Positions 1 to 6,376 of a DNA stretch of 8,561 bases are shown piece by piece; the stretch's first letter is position 1; every line of letters starts with the position of its first letter. The notes below the pieces were generated by a model that had not been told where the DNA came from, did not search any database, and saw nothing but the letters and a program-made list of their open reading frames with translations. This DNA is from Gammaproteobacteria bacterium (lineage in GTDB: Bacteria; Pseudomonadota; Gammaproteobacteria; JAABTG01): the NCBI GenBank assembly GCA_030066245.1, contig JASJBY010000123.1:1-8561 (forward strand), read 5' to 3'. The position numbers were made by a program, and so were the translations under genes.

Positions 1-618
1 TAGCACCCGGGTGATGCGCGGCCGACTGTACCTGGCGCCAACGCCGTCCACCAGCACACGCACCTCGACGCCGCGCTCCACCGCATGGGCCAGCGCATCC
101 ACGAAAAGGTTGCCAGCCCGGTCGTGGTCGAAAATATAGGTACAGAGCGCCACCGAGTGCTCAGCAGAGCGGATGGCCGCAAGCATCTCAGGGTAGGCTT
201 GATCACCGTTCACCATAAGACGCACCGTATTGCCGTGCAGCAGCGGAACGCGCGTCGCCCTTGCCACGTAGTCGCTCAGCGTGACCAGGTGGGGAGATGT
301 GCGGGAAAGAAACTCGCTGGATTTGTTGGCTGGGGATTCTCCGTTCGTTCCGCCGGGTGCAGGACCTCGCCCCGCCAGGTTGGAGACCCCGGTCCGGAGC
401 CGGGAGGCGCGGCGCCGGATGCGATTGACGCCGAAAACCACATACAGAGCGGCCCCAAGCAGAGGCGCAAGCCAGACAAGACCGGCCCAGCCGATGGCCG
501 CGCGCACATCGCGCTTGTAGAGCACCACGTGTGCGGAGATGAACGAGGCCAGGATCAAATCGGCTAATACAAGCAGATACGGCCAGCTTACGGCAAGGAA
601 GTGCCTGCTACCTTCCAT
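1..618 (-). CDS. cls: Cardiolipin synthase (phospholipase D family), N-terminal part, cut by the left window edge
   Basis: Cardiolipin synthases join two phosphatidylglycerol molecules, releasing glycerol, at the inner membrane. Translating the minus strand from an ATG at 618 gives 206 residues with no stop before base 1. Two hydrophobic segments are visible, about residues 10-33 and 41-64. The second is followed by the basic stretch VNRIRRRA, the usual N-terminal layout of bacterial Cls. A polar linker (about 70-110) leads into the first PLD domain, where YIFDHDRAGNLFVDALAHAV and VEVRVLVDGVGARYSR match the family well. Both HKD catalytic motifs should lie further left, outside the window, so activity cannot be judged. 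The ATG is the only usual start in the open frame, since an in-frame stop lies at 676-678. Its ribosome site is weak. The 156 bp separating it from the DUF3124 gene suggests its own promoter. The paralogue type (ClsA or other) is not decided here. Confidence 0.88.
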   Translation of the reverse strand, partial: MEGSRHFLAVSWPYLLVLADLILASFISAHVVLYKRDVRAAIGWAGLVWLAPLLGAALYVVFGVNRIRRRASRLRTGVSNLAGRGPAPGGTNGESPANKSSEFLSRTSPHLVTLSDYVARATRVPLLHGNTVRLMVNGDQAYPEMLAAIRSAEHSVALCTYIFDHDRAGNLFVDALAHAVERGVEVRVLVDGVGARYSRPRITRVL

Positions 619-774
619 CGCGTCCCGGTCTTCGTCGTGGGGCGGCCCCCGGTCGGATTTCCGACGGCCTATGCGTCAACGCCTAATCAAAGTACCTTGG
701 AAGAGAGTTCGTCCCGCCCGCTGGAGGAGACCACGGTCGGATAGCCGGGGAGCCCCGTTGTGCGCCGCGGCTGG

Positions 775-1392
775 TCACTCCTGGACCGCCGGCCTCTCGG
801 TATCATGCAACGCTCTCCCTTTCGTCACCAGCGAGAGGCTGTGTTTGTCCGAAATGGCCACCATGACGGCCTCGACGATGGGCTCGTTAACCACGGACTC
901 CGCCACCCACTCGACGATGAAATTGGCGCCGGAGCCTCCGCGAACGTCGCCCTTTTTCACCAGGAACTCGGTGGTCTCCAGGGGTTTCAATCGCAGCGGA
1001 CTCTTCAGGTATTCTTCGACAAGCTTGCCTTTCGTGTTGTAGTAGCGCACGGACGTGAGCGTAATCGCCGCATAGGGGTCCGTGTTGTGAATGCTGAGCG
1101 TGCTTTCCATGGGAAACACCTGTCCCCCGCGCGAGTAAACGTGAGAGTACACGGGGACGTATATCATTTGCCCGCTTGCGACCTTCTCCGGCAAGGTGGC
1201 CTGACCGGCCAGGGGCGCCGTAGCGGGGGCCCGAAACTTGAGCTGGTCTTCGATGTCTTCCAGCCGCGTGTTTAAATATCCCAGCGCCACCAAGGCCAGG
1301 ACAAAAGCGCCGACGATAACCGCATACCTGATTAGAAACCCTCTGTTCGAGCCCTTGTCGGATCCGCCTGTTGACGACTCGTTCCCGGTCAT
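775..1392 (-). CDS. DUF3124 family protein, N-terminally membrane-anchored
   Basis: This 205-residue protein has no known biochemical function. After a polar, Ser/Gly-rich N-terminus there is one hydrophobic segment (about residues 20-40, IRYAVIVGAFVLALVALGYL). It is probably a signal anchor, placing the rest outside the cytoplasm; that placement is inferred. A short charged stretch (42-52) and a Pro/Ala linker follow. The DUF3124 domain covers about 74-195 and shows the family's typical strings: IYVPVYSHVY (77-86), LSIHNTDP (99-106), GGSGANFIVEW (152-162) and VNEPIVEAVM (168-177). The length suits a complete anchored member. The ATG at 1392 has a moderate purine-rich ribosome site (GAGGG) somewhat far upstream. 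It is bounded by the 440 bp palindromic gap on one side and 156 bp before cls on the other, so it is probably transcribed alone. Family assignment is firm; function is unknown. Confidence 0.88.
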   Translation of the reverse strand: MTGNESSTGGSDKGSNRGFLIRYAVIVGAFVLALVALGYLNTRLEDIEDQLKFRAPATAPLAGQATLPEKVASGQMIYVPVYSHVYSRGGQVFPMESTLSIHNTDPYAAITLTSVRYYNTKGKLVEEYLKSPLRLKPLETTEFLVKKGDVRGGSGANFIVEWVAESVVNEPIVEAVMVAISDKHSLSLVTKGRALHDTERPAVQE

Positions 1393-1501
1393 GGCGTAAA
1401 ACCCTCTGCGTTAGTGTTCACTGATTCGTTCAACGCTGGTGCATGCAGACGATACCCTGGTGGCCCGTTACAGGACTACGCCAGATTAGCTCAAGCTGCG
1501 G

Positions 1502-1793
1502 GGTCCCGGCGGGATTCGCGCAAGGCGACTGGTGAAGGCCCGTTGCACACATGGGATCAGCCTGAAAGGGGCGGTCGAGGGACGACCGCCCCGAGCGCCA
1601 GGCCAGGGGCGAGCAGGATAAAGACCGATGTCCTGTGAACATCGGTCCCTGTGAGCGGGCATGCCGGGGAAGGCATGCCCCGGCCCTACAAGCGGAGCAG
1701 GAAGGCGCAGCGACGAAGGTTCTGTCGCGAGGCCCCAGGGTGTGCAACGAAACAGGCCGCAACTCGGAGCCTGGAGCGGATCCCGCCGGGACC
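1502..1793. repeat. Structured inverted-repeat element A (14-bp terminal inverted repeats, three internal hairpins)
   Basis: This occupies most of the gene-free 1393-1832 stretch. The ends are a perfect 14-bp inverted repeat, GGTCCCGGCGGGAT at 1502-1515 and its complement at 1780-1793. A second perfect 10-bp pair lies inside: CGTTGCACAC at 1541-1550 with GTGTGCAACG at 1740-1749. The core has three perfect hairpins: 1568-1592 (10-bp stem), 1623-1647 (9-bp stem, GACCGATGT) and 1657-1680 (9-bp stem, GGGCATGCC). It encodes nothing I recognise. No target-site duplication is obvious at the ends. It could be a non-autonomous mobile element similar to a MITE, a palindromic intergenic repeat, or a structured RNA. 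The pairings are seen directly; the nature of the element is inferred. Confidence 0.6.
1568..1592 (-). terminator. Possible rho-independent terminator downstream of the kefB-type gene
   Basis: GGGGCGGTCG at 1568-1577 pairs perfectly with CGACCGCCCC at 1583-1592 around a 5-nt loop. Read on the minus strand, the stem is followed by TTT and then mixed sequence. The U tract is short and the site is about 240 bp beyond the antiporter stop, so this may be only one of the hairpins of element A. Confidence 0.35.
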
Positions 1794-1832
1794 TTCACTT
1801 GACCTACTTCGACGTCATTGCGTGCCACTAGG

Positions 1833-3413
1833 CTAGCCCGGCTTGAGCTCTGCACACACGTGATCGGCAAAGCCAGCGCCCGCCTCCGCGTAGATGTTGA
1901 ACGCGGCTTCCACACCGGCATCCCGCAGATGCTGGATCTCCTCGGGGAATTTGGCCGTCGCTGCGATGCGTCCTTTGAAACCGCGCTCTCGCGCATGCTG
2001 GGCCACGAGGATATTCTCCGTGTGGTTAGGCATGGTCAGCATCACCAGATCCAACTTCTGTTCGCGCAGCTGGACGCGCGCCCAGAAATCCGGGTCCGTG
2101 CCGTCTCCCACAAGCACATTCCGCCCCTTCTCGGTGTGCTCTTCCACAGTCACCGGATCGAAGTCGATGCCGGTCACCGTGGCACCGTAACGCTCCCGCA
2201 TGGCATCGTAGGCGCCCGTGCCCACCCGCCCCATGCCGAACACGATGATGGATGCATCACCGACGTCGATGGGTTGGTCTTCGGGCAGGCAGGTGACTGT
2301 CTCGAATCGCCGCAGCCTCTGGCGGTAGCGCCCGTACAGGCTGTGGGCAGCGCCGTTAATCGGCGCCGCCACAACGAAGCTGATGGCAAGCGCAATGGCG
2401 ATGACCACGAGCCAGTCCGGGCTGAGCCAACCGCTGCCGACAGCTATCGCACCAACGATGAGCCCAAACTCGCTGTAGTTGGCAAGGCTGAGCGACGCAA
2501 GCAGCGAGGCTCGGGCACGCAGGCGAAAGCGGGTCAACAACCAGAAGAAGAGCAGAACCTTGAGCGGCAACAGCACTCCCAGTAAAGCCGCCAGCCCCAC
2601 CGCTTCCAGCGTCGGGGCGCCCTTGAGGCCGATTGTGAGAAAAAAGCCCACCAGAAAAAGATCCTTGAAGCCGAGCAGCGAGTGGGCCAACTCGCCGGCC
2701 TTGGGGTGGGAGGCGATGAGGATGCCGATGATGAGGGCGCCGAGGTCCCCTTTCATGTTTACCAGCTCGAAACCCTCGGCACCGCCGATGGCCAGCAACA
2801 GCCCCAACAGGATCAGAAGTTCCCCGTGTCCGGCACGGTTCATCAGCCAGACCAGCACGGGCCGAAGCGGAATGAGGCCGAGGAGCAGCAGCGCCCAGGG
2901 AGAAGGCAGCTTGCCCGTCGAGGCCGCCAGGAACAGAACCGCCACCACGTCCTGCATGATGAGAATACCGATGGCGACGCGCCCGTGGCGCGAGGCCATC
3001 TCGCCCTTCTCTTCCAGCACTTTCACGGCGAATACGGTGCTGGAGAAGCTCAACGCGAAGGCGATCAAGATGGCGACAGCGAAGCTCGCGCCCGCAAACA
3101 GTGAGATTCCGGCGATGCCCAGGGCATAGAAGCCGACGGCGAAAACCAGAACGGTCACGAGCATGTGTCCGGTCGCCACCGCATAAACTTCCGGACGCAG
3201 CAAAGTCCTGAGATTGAGCTTGAGGCCGATGGAGAAAAGCAGCAGCGTAACGCCGAAATCGGCGAACTCCTGCAGCGTCTCGCTGGAAGTCGCACCCATG
3301 GCCTTGAGGACGAATCCAGCTGCGAGGAAACCTATCAGGGGGGGTAGACCCAGCTGACGCGCTCCCAGGCCGAGCGCGAAGGCGACCGATATCCAGAGCA
3401 GGTCGAAAGCCAT
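1833..3413 (-). CDS. Cation:proton antiporter, CPA2 family, with C-terminal TrkA-N (RCK) domain (KefB/KefC type)
   Basis: Inner-membrane antiporter of 526 residues that probably exchanges K+ (or Na+) for H+. About residues 1-355 are almost continuous hydrophobic helices. The CPA2 core shows LLLFSIGLKLNLR (57-69), the helix around SFSSTVFAVKVLEEKGE (122-138) and MQDVVAVLFL (153-162) with the conserved Gln-Asp at 154-155. Residues about 386-510 form a Rossmann-type TrkA-N domain: IIVFGMGRVG gives the GxGxxG loop (393-398), and D417 sits where the family contacts the nucleotide ribose. This suggests gating by NAD(H) or a related ligand. There is no RCK-C domain, and no KefF/KefG-like partner nearby. 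The ATG at 3413 is preceded closely by GGGGGAG, a strong ribosome site. It is shorter than E. coli KefC (about 620) and closer to YbaL-sized members, so I do not assign a kef symbol; the transported ion is uncertain. Confidence 0.92.
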   Translation of the reverse strand: MAFDLLWISVAFALGLGARQLGLPPLIGFLAAGFVLKAMGATSSETLQEFADFGVTLLLFSIGLKLNLRTLLRPEVYAVATGHMLVTVLVFAVGFYALGIAGISLFAGASFAVAILIAFALSFSSTVFAVKVLEEKGEMASRHGRVAIGILIMQDVVAVLFLAASTGKLPSPWALLLLGLIPLRPVLVWLMNRAGHGELLILLGLLLAIGGAEGFELVNMKGDLGALIIGILIASHPKAGELAHSLLGFKDLFLVGFFLTIGLKGAPTLEAVGLAALLGVLLPLKVLLFFWLLTRFRLRARASLLASLSLANYSEFGLIVGAIAVGSGWLSPDWLVVIAIALAISFVVAAPINGAAHSLYGRYRQRLRRFETVTCLPEDQPIDVGDASIIVFGMGRVGTGAYDAMRERYGATVTGIDFDPVTVEEHTEKGRNVLVGDGTDPDFWARVQLREQKLDLVMLTMPNHTENILVAQHARERGFKGRIAATAKFPEEIQHLRDAGVEAAFNIYAEAGAGFADHVCAELKPG

Positions 3414-3509
3414 AAGCTCCCCCGAAACTTGAACAAACGCGAGAATGATAACACCCCATTGCCAACGCTTGCCGGCGGCCGCCGCCAGCGTCCGCGCCCG
3501 TGCCGAGCG

Positions 3510-3572
3510 CCCCGGATACCGGGGTTCCCAACTCCTGACTCTAAGGACTCAGTGCTCGCCGTCGGGGCGAGC
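3510..3572. other. Two small perfect hairpins between the ABC operon and the antiporter gene
   Basis: In the 253-bp gap 3414-3666, CCCCGG (3510-3515) pairs with CCGGGG (3519-3524) and GCTCGCC (3554-3560) pairs with GGCGAGC (3566-3572). Neither has a T run on the minus strand, so intrinsic termination is not supported. They may slow or structure the ABC operon 3' end or the antiporter leader. I see no convincing promoter hexamers here. Confidence 0.35.
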
Positions 3573-3666
3573 GGCGTCGATGCGGGGAGTATGGAGACCG
3601 GAGCGTAAAGCTTTGTCGGTGTTTCGAGATACAGGCCTGCTCGCGGCGTGTCTTCGACCGGAGCTA

Positions 3667-4092
3667 TCAGACGACAGGCGCCAGTTGCAGCAGATCGTCG
3701 GCGAAGACGTGCATCAGGGTCAGGGCAACAGCGGCCAACGCGCCAGCGGCAAGCCCGACCAGCAACACTTCGAGTGCGAGCAGCGCCCTTATTCTGGCCC
3801 CGCTGCAGCCGATTCCGGCCAGGACCTCGATTTCGGCGCGGCGGGACCGAAGCTCCAGAGCCAGTGCCAGTACAGTGACCAGTGAGGATATGGCGACGGC
3901 TATGCCCACCGCCGCGTGCCACCATGCGCCGGCGGCAGACGCCTCGCGCGCGCTTCCGCCGGCCGAATCGGCAAACAAAAGGTTCAGCGACAAGGGCAAA
4001 ACCGCCACCAGCGAGACCAGCACCACGAGCAGACCGATGCGCCCCCGGTTGAAAACAAGGTGCCGCCAAGTCAAGTAAAGGATGTCGTTCAC
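3667..4092 (-). CDS. Compact FtsX-like ABC transporter permease (141 residues, no periplasmic domain)
   Basis: Membrane subunit partner of the ATPase just upstream. It begins with MNDILYLTWRHLVFNRGR, an N-terminus typical of MacB/FtsX-type permeases. TM1 follows at about 18-41, then a short Gly/Ala/Ser linker (42-57), TM2 (about 59-80), the cytoplasmic stretch LRSRRAEIEVLAGIGCSGAR (81-100) that marks the FtsX domain, and TM3 (about 103-130). Usual relatives have roughly 400 residues, with a large extracytoplasmic domain between TM1 and TM2; here only about 17 polar residues remain, and no fourth helix is seen. Translation looks real: GGAGG sits six bases before the GTG start, and GTGA overlaps the ATPase stop. 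It may be a natural mini-permease or an in-frame internal deletion. After the TGA the other frames show no clear continuation. Substrate unknown. Confidence 0.72.
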   Translation of the reverse strand: MNDILYLTWRHLVFNRGRIGLLVVLVSLVAVLPLSLNLLFADSAGGSAREASAAGAWWHAAVGIAVAISSLVTVLALALELRSRRAEIEVLAGIGCSGARIRALLALEVLLVGLAAGALAAVALTLMHVFADDLLQLAPVV

Positions 4093-4844
4093 TCGCAGCC
4101 TCCTGATCCGAATTCACTGCAATCGACCGCGCGGTCAAAGCGGTCGAGCAACTCGTGGTCGTGGGTCGAGGCGACGACCGTCGCTCCGTAGACCTCTGCG
4201 CTGCGCATCATCAGGCTGAGCACATGGCTTCTGCCCTGCGGGTCGAGGCCCGCCATGGGATCGTCCGCCAATATCAGTCGCGGCTTCGGCAGCAGCGCTC
4301 GACAGATGCCTATGCAGCGCTTCTCGCCGTAGCAGAGGTCGAGGGTGGAGCGAGCCAGCTTGGGACCCAGGCCCATGCCCTTAGCCAGCGCTTCCGCCCG
4401 CGTGCGAACGCCGCTGTCCAGAGTCAACACACGGGACAGACGGTACGGCAGAAGAATGTTGTCCATGACGCTGAGATAATCCAACAGCGCCAGGTCCTGC
4501 GAAACCAGTCCAATGGTTGTAATGCGGAGATGCCGCCTTGCGGTTTCCCCCTGGGATGCCAACGACTCTCGGTCGACCGTAATGCCGCCTTCGGTCGGGG
4601 TCAGAATTCCGGCCAGCAGGTTGAGAAGAGTCGTCTTGCCCGAGCCGGCGGGGCCGGTTATCGCCAGTTTCTCCGATGCAGCGACGTCAAGCTGAGGTAC
4701 ACGTATGTGGAACTCGCCGTCAGGGTAAGCGAAGCCCAGCGACTTGATGCGGATGACCGGCTGTTCCTGAAGTGGGTAGTCGAACTCGTCGATAAGGGAC
4801 AATGGCTTCGCTCTCCTTGCGCCCGCGGAGCAGTAATCTCCCAC
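4089..4844 (-). CDS. ABC transporter ATP-binding protein (MacB/LolD-like) with divergent catalytic motifs
   Basis: Cytoplasmic ATPase of 251 residues, expected to drive the adjacent permease. Numbering is from GTG 4844. Visible motifs are an A-loop tyrosine (Y40), Walker A GPAGSGKT (64-71), Q-loop Q116, signature region LDLCYGEKRCIGICRALL (168-185), Walker B LILADDP (190-196), D-loop AGLD and H-loop STHD (H228). Two points are odd. The catalytic glutamate after Walker B is aspartate (D195). The LSGGQ signature reads LCYGE, with three cysteines (171, 177, 181) along the following helix. The family usually begins near VIRIKSLGF (30-38), so the first 29 residues are extra. A TTG at 4802 (residue 15), preceded by AAGGAG, is an alternative start giving 237 residues; GTG 4844 has GAGG five bases upstream. 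The gene ends in a GTGA overlap with the permease, so the two form one operon. Confidence 0.87.
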   Translation of the reverse strand: MGDYCSAGARRAKPLSLIDEFDYPLQEQPVIRIKSLGFAYPDGEFHIRVPQLDVAASEKLAITGPAGSGKTTLLNLLAGILTPTEGGITVDRESLASQGETARRHLRITTIGLVSQDLALLDYLSVMDNILLPYRLSRVLTLDSGVRTRAEALAKGMGLGPKLARSTLDLCYGEKRCIGICRALLPKPRLILADDPMAGLDPQGRSHVLSLMMRSAEVYGATVVASTHDHELLDRFDRAVDCSEFGSGGCE

Positions 4845-5064
4845 GCCCGCCTCGTTGATTCAAGGGGTATGACGTGAACCCTCTCTGTCCACCTGTGCGC
4901 AGCCGTGAACCGCCCTGGCGAGCAATTCACCGAACCGGAGTCTGCCTGCAGTGGAGCGTAAGGATGGTGGGATGCCAACAAAAAAGTCGGCCTGCCGTTA
5001 CCAATCACCACACGGGGTAGAGCCCGCGAGCAAGCTTACCCGTGCCCGGCTGCGCACACACGCC

Positions 5065-5277
5065 TCAAGAAGCGCCGTGCCTGGTCTTCGCCGCTCCAGC
5101 GAGCTCACCGATTCGATACAGATAGCGGAGCAGCTCGGCCTCCGCCTCTTCCCGGGTGGCGTACGGACCCCTCTCCTCCCCCTCCCGGGTGGAGAAGTAC
5201 CACTGGTTGTCAACGACAAACATGCGGTCGCTTCTGAAGCGCACCTGTCGTTTCTCACCGCGTCTGCTCTGGCTCAT
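5065..5277 (-). CDS. Small DUF6316-like protein
   Basis: A soluble, charged protein of 70 residues with no signal peptide. The core VRFRSDRMFVVDNQWYFSTR (12-31), followed by REGEERGPYATREEAEAELL (31-50), matches my recollection of DUF6316, a short gammaproteobacterial family of unknown function. The arrangement suggests a small beta sheet ending in GP(Y/F) and a helix. An upstream in-frame start at 5532 would add 85 residues, but that extension has the irregular composition of translated noncoding DNA and runs through the inverted-repeat element. The ATG at 5277 has GAGGGG five bases before it, so I choose it. It lies 220 bp before the ABC ATPase, a gap in which I see nothing recognisable, so co-transcription is uncertain. 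Function unknown; the family call rests on memory of the motif. Confidence 0.78.
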   Translation of the reverse strand: MSQSRRGEKRQVRFRSDRMFVVDNQWYFSTREGEERGPYATREEAEAELLRYLYRIGELAGAAKTRHGAS

Positions 5278-5408
5278 ACGAACCCCTCGGCGCGTAGTAC
5301 GGATGCAAAGACCAATGCCCCAACGGCTCTCCGGAAAATGTCGGCACCCGTGGCGGGTAGCTTTAAGAGAATTGCGGACTAAAGAACTGCTCGGTAAAAC
5401 GCTACACC

Positions 5409-5655
5409 GGAGCCCGGGAGGGGCGTTAGCTCCGCTAAATCTCGCCAGGCCTTGTATCGCTGTGCATTCCTGCACCGCGATACAAGACCGGGGCACACCA
5501 TCCGTGGCGTGCCCGCTCGGCGGAACGGCCATTCACCGGATGGCCGTTCGGGTCCGCCTCTCCCCTGACCTGGCGAGAAGCGGAGATGACGGACTTCCGC
5601 TTTCCATGCGCCGCCCGTCATCTACGCCGCTGCGCCAACGCCCCTCCCGGGCTCC
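5409..5655. repeat. Structured inverted-repeat element B (19-bp perfect terminal inverted repeats, nested hairpins)
   Basis: This fills the centre of the 526-bp gap 5278-5803. The ends are perfect 19-bp inverted repeats, GGAGCCCGGGAGGGGCGTT at 5409-5427 and its complement at 5637-5655. Inside, 5430-5449 pairs with 5569-5585, with 17 bp identical and one 3-nt bulge. The core has hairpins at 5451-5486 (15 of 16 bp, loop TTCC), 5491-5514 (9 of 10 bp, becoming fully paired with a G-U on the minus strand) and 5523-5549 (10 bp perfect, GAACGGCCAT). An extra 8-bp stem (5585-5592 with 5615-5622) sits only in the right arm. No ORF inside is credible and no target-site duplication is clear. Candidates are a MITE-like element, a palindromic intergenic repeat or a folded RNA. 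The flanks 5278-5408 and 5656-5803 hold nothing I recognise. Confidence 0.65.
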
Positions 5656-5803
5656 TACTCAGGGGCTGACCTGCCCGTGATCGGCTTTTGTGCGCAGTTG
5701 TTTTGTACCGGAGTATCTGTTCAACAAGCAAAGGTTTCGAATGGGGTCTTGCACGCCCGCAATAAAATCGGTCAGCCTGCAGCCCCCATTTCCTCCAAGC
5801 ACT

Positions 5804-6097
5804 TCAAGCAGCCTCTATGGGTCGGATAGCCTTGATTGCGTCGGCAGATTCTCGCTCGGCGACGGCGAGTTCGTACTGGTCCTGAAGGTTCATCCAACTC
5901 TGGGCATCAGTCCGGAAGAACTTCGCCAGGCGCAGCGCCGTCTCGGCACTGATGCCGCGGCGAAGGCGCACAATTTCGTTGACCCGCGCTGGAGTAACCC
6001 CAATGGCCTTTGCGAGCGCGGTGCTGGACAAACCAAAGGGCTCCATGAAGTCGTGCTTGAGAATCTCGCCGGGATGTACTGGCTCCAGCCGGCTCAT
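5804..6097 (-). CDS. higA: HigA family addiction-module antitoxin (XRE-type helix-turn-helix)
   Basis: Antitoxin and DNA-binding repressor of a type II toxin-antitoxin module, 97 residues, full length for the family. It opens with the HigA hallmark RLEPVHPGEILKHDFMEPFG (3-22). The helix-turn-helix is about 24-46 (SSTALAKAIGVTPARVNEIV) followed by RLRRGISAETALRLAKFF (44-61), where the RGISAETALRLA string is strongly conserved. The C-terminal helix (about 65-88) contacts toxin in known members. The ATG at 6097 has AGGAA seven bases upstream and lies 15 bp after the toxin stop, in the toxin-first order usual for higBA. No lesion is visible, so it should still fold and bind DNA. Because the adjacent toxin reading frame is broken, it may act alone as a repressor or protect against HigB made elsewhere; that is inference. 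Confidence 0.92.
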   Translation of the reverse strand: MSRLEPVHPGEILKHDFMEPFGLSSTALAKAIGVTPARVNEIVRLRRGISAETALRLAKFFRTDAQSWMNLQDQYELAVAERESADAIKAIRPIEAA

Positions 6098-6112
6098 GAT
6101 CGAATTCCTCGC

Positions 6113-6376
6113 TCAGTGATAGTCAACAATTTCCACATCGAAGGCGTTACCGTCCTCAAATCGAAAGCAGATCCGCCACTGGTCATTAATACGGATGCTG
6201 TACTGGCCTTTTCGATTTCCTTTCAGTGCCTCCAGTCGATTGCCGGGTGGCACTCGCAGGAAGTCCAGCGTTGTCGCGGCGTTGAGCTGAGCGACACGCT
6301 CGAACGCGACGAATCGCCGCACCCTTTAGCCCCTTGCCAGCCGCTCCGTGTACTTGCAGCGGAAGCTCTTAATCAT
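6113..6376 (-). pseudogene. higB: Broken HigB-type toxin (RelE/ParE superfamily) with premature stop and probable internal deletion
   Basis: HigB toxins are ribosome-dependent mRNA nucleases of about 92 residues. The family N-terminus is present from an ATG at 6376 (MIKSFRCKYTERLARG). Codon 17 is then TAA (6326-6328), after which the same frame continues with RVRRFVAFERVAQLNAATTL and ends normally in VEIVDYH at 6113. The C-terminal half, with PPGNRLEALKGNRKGQYSIR and NDQWRICFRFEDG, looks well conserved. Compared with relatives as I recall them, four or five residues (an RKL-type stretch) are missing between FERVA and QLNAA, so a small in-frame deletion is also likely. A GTG at 6322 could restart translation to give a 69-residue fragment lacking the first strand and helix. 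Toxicity is probably lost. A sequencing error could explain the stop but not easily the missing residues. Confidence 0.75.

Noticed and set aside
1408..1436. GCGTT...AACGC inverted repeat upstream of the DUF3124 gene
   Set aside because: Only five base pairs around a 19-nt interior; too weak to call an operator or leader structure.
1818..2585. Long plus-strand open frame (255 codons)
   Set aside because: It is the antisense of the antiporter gene; the product is His/Arg/Gln-rich without domain signals, whereas the minus frame gives an excellent CPA2 protein.
5278..5532. N-terminal extension of the DUF6316-like gene to 5532
   Set aside because: The added residues are translated from the inverted-repeat element and look noncoding; the ATG at 5277 has a good ribosome site and matches where the conserved core begins.
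5425..5641. Integron attC-like cores (GTTAGCT near 5425 and CGCCAAC near 5632-5638)
   Set aside because: The cores are in the wrong order and do not fit the RYYYAAC...GTTRRRY consensus; no integrase or cassette array is seen.
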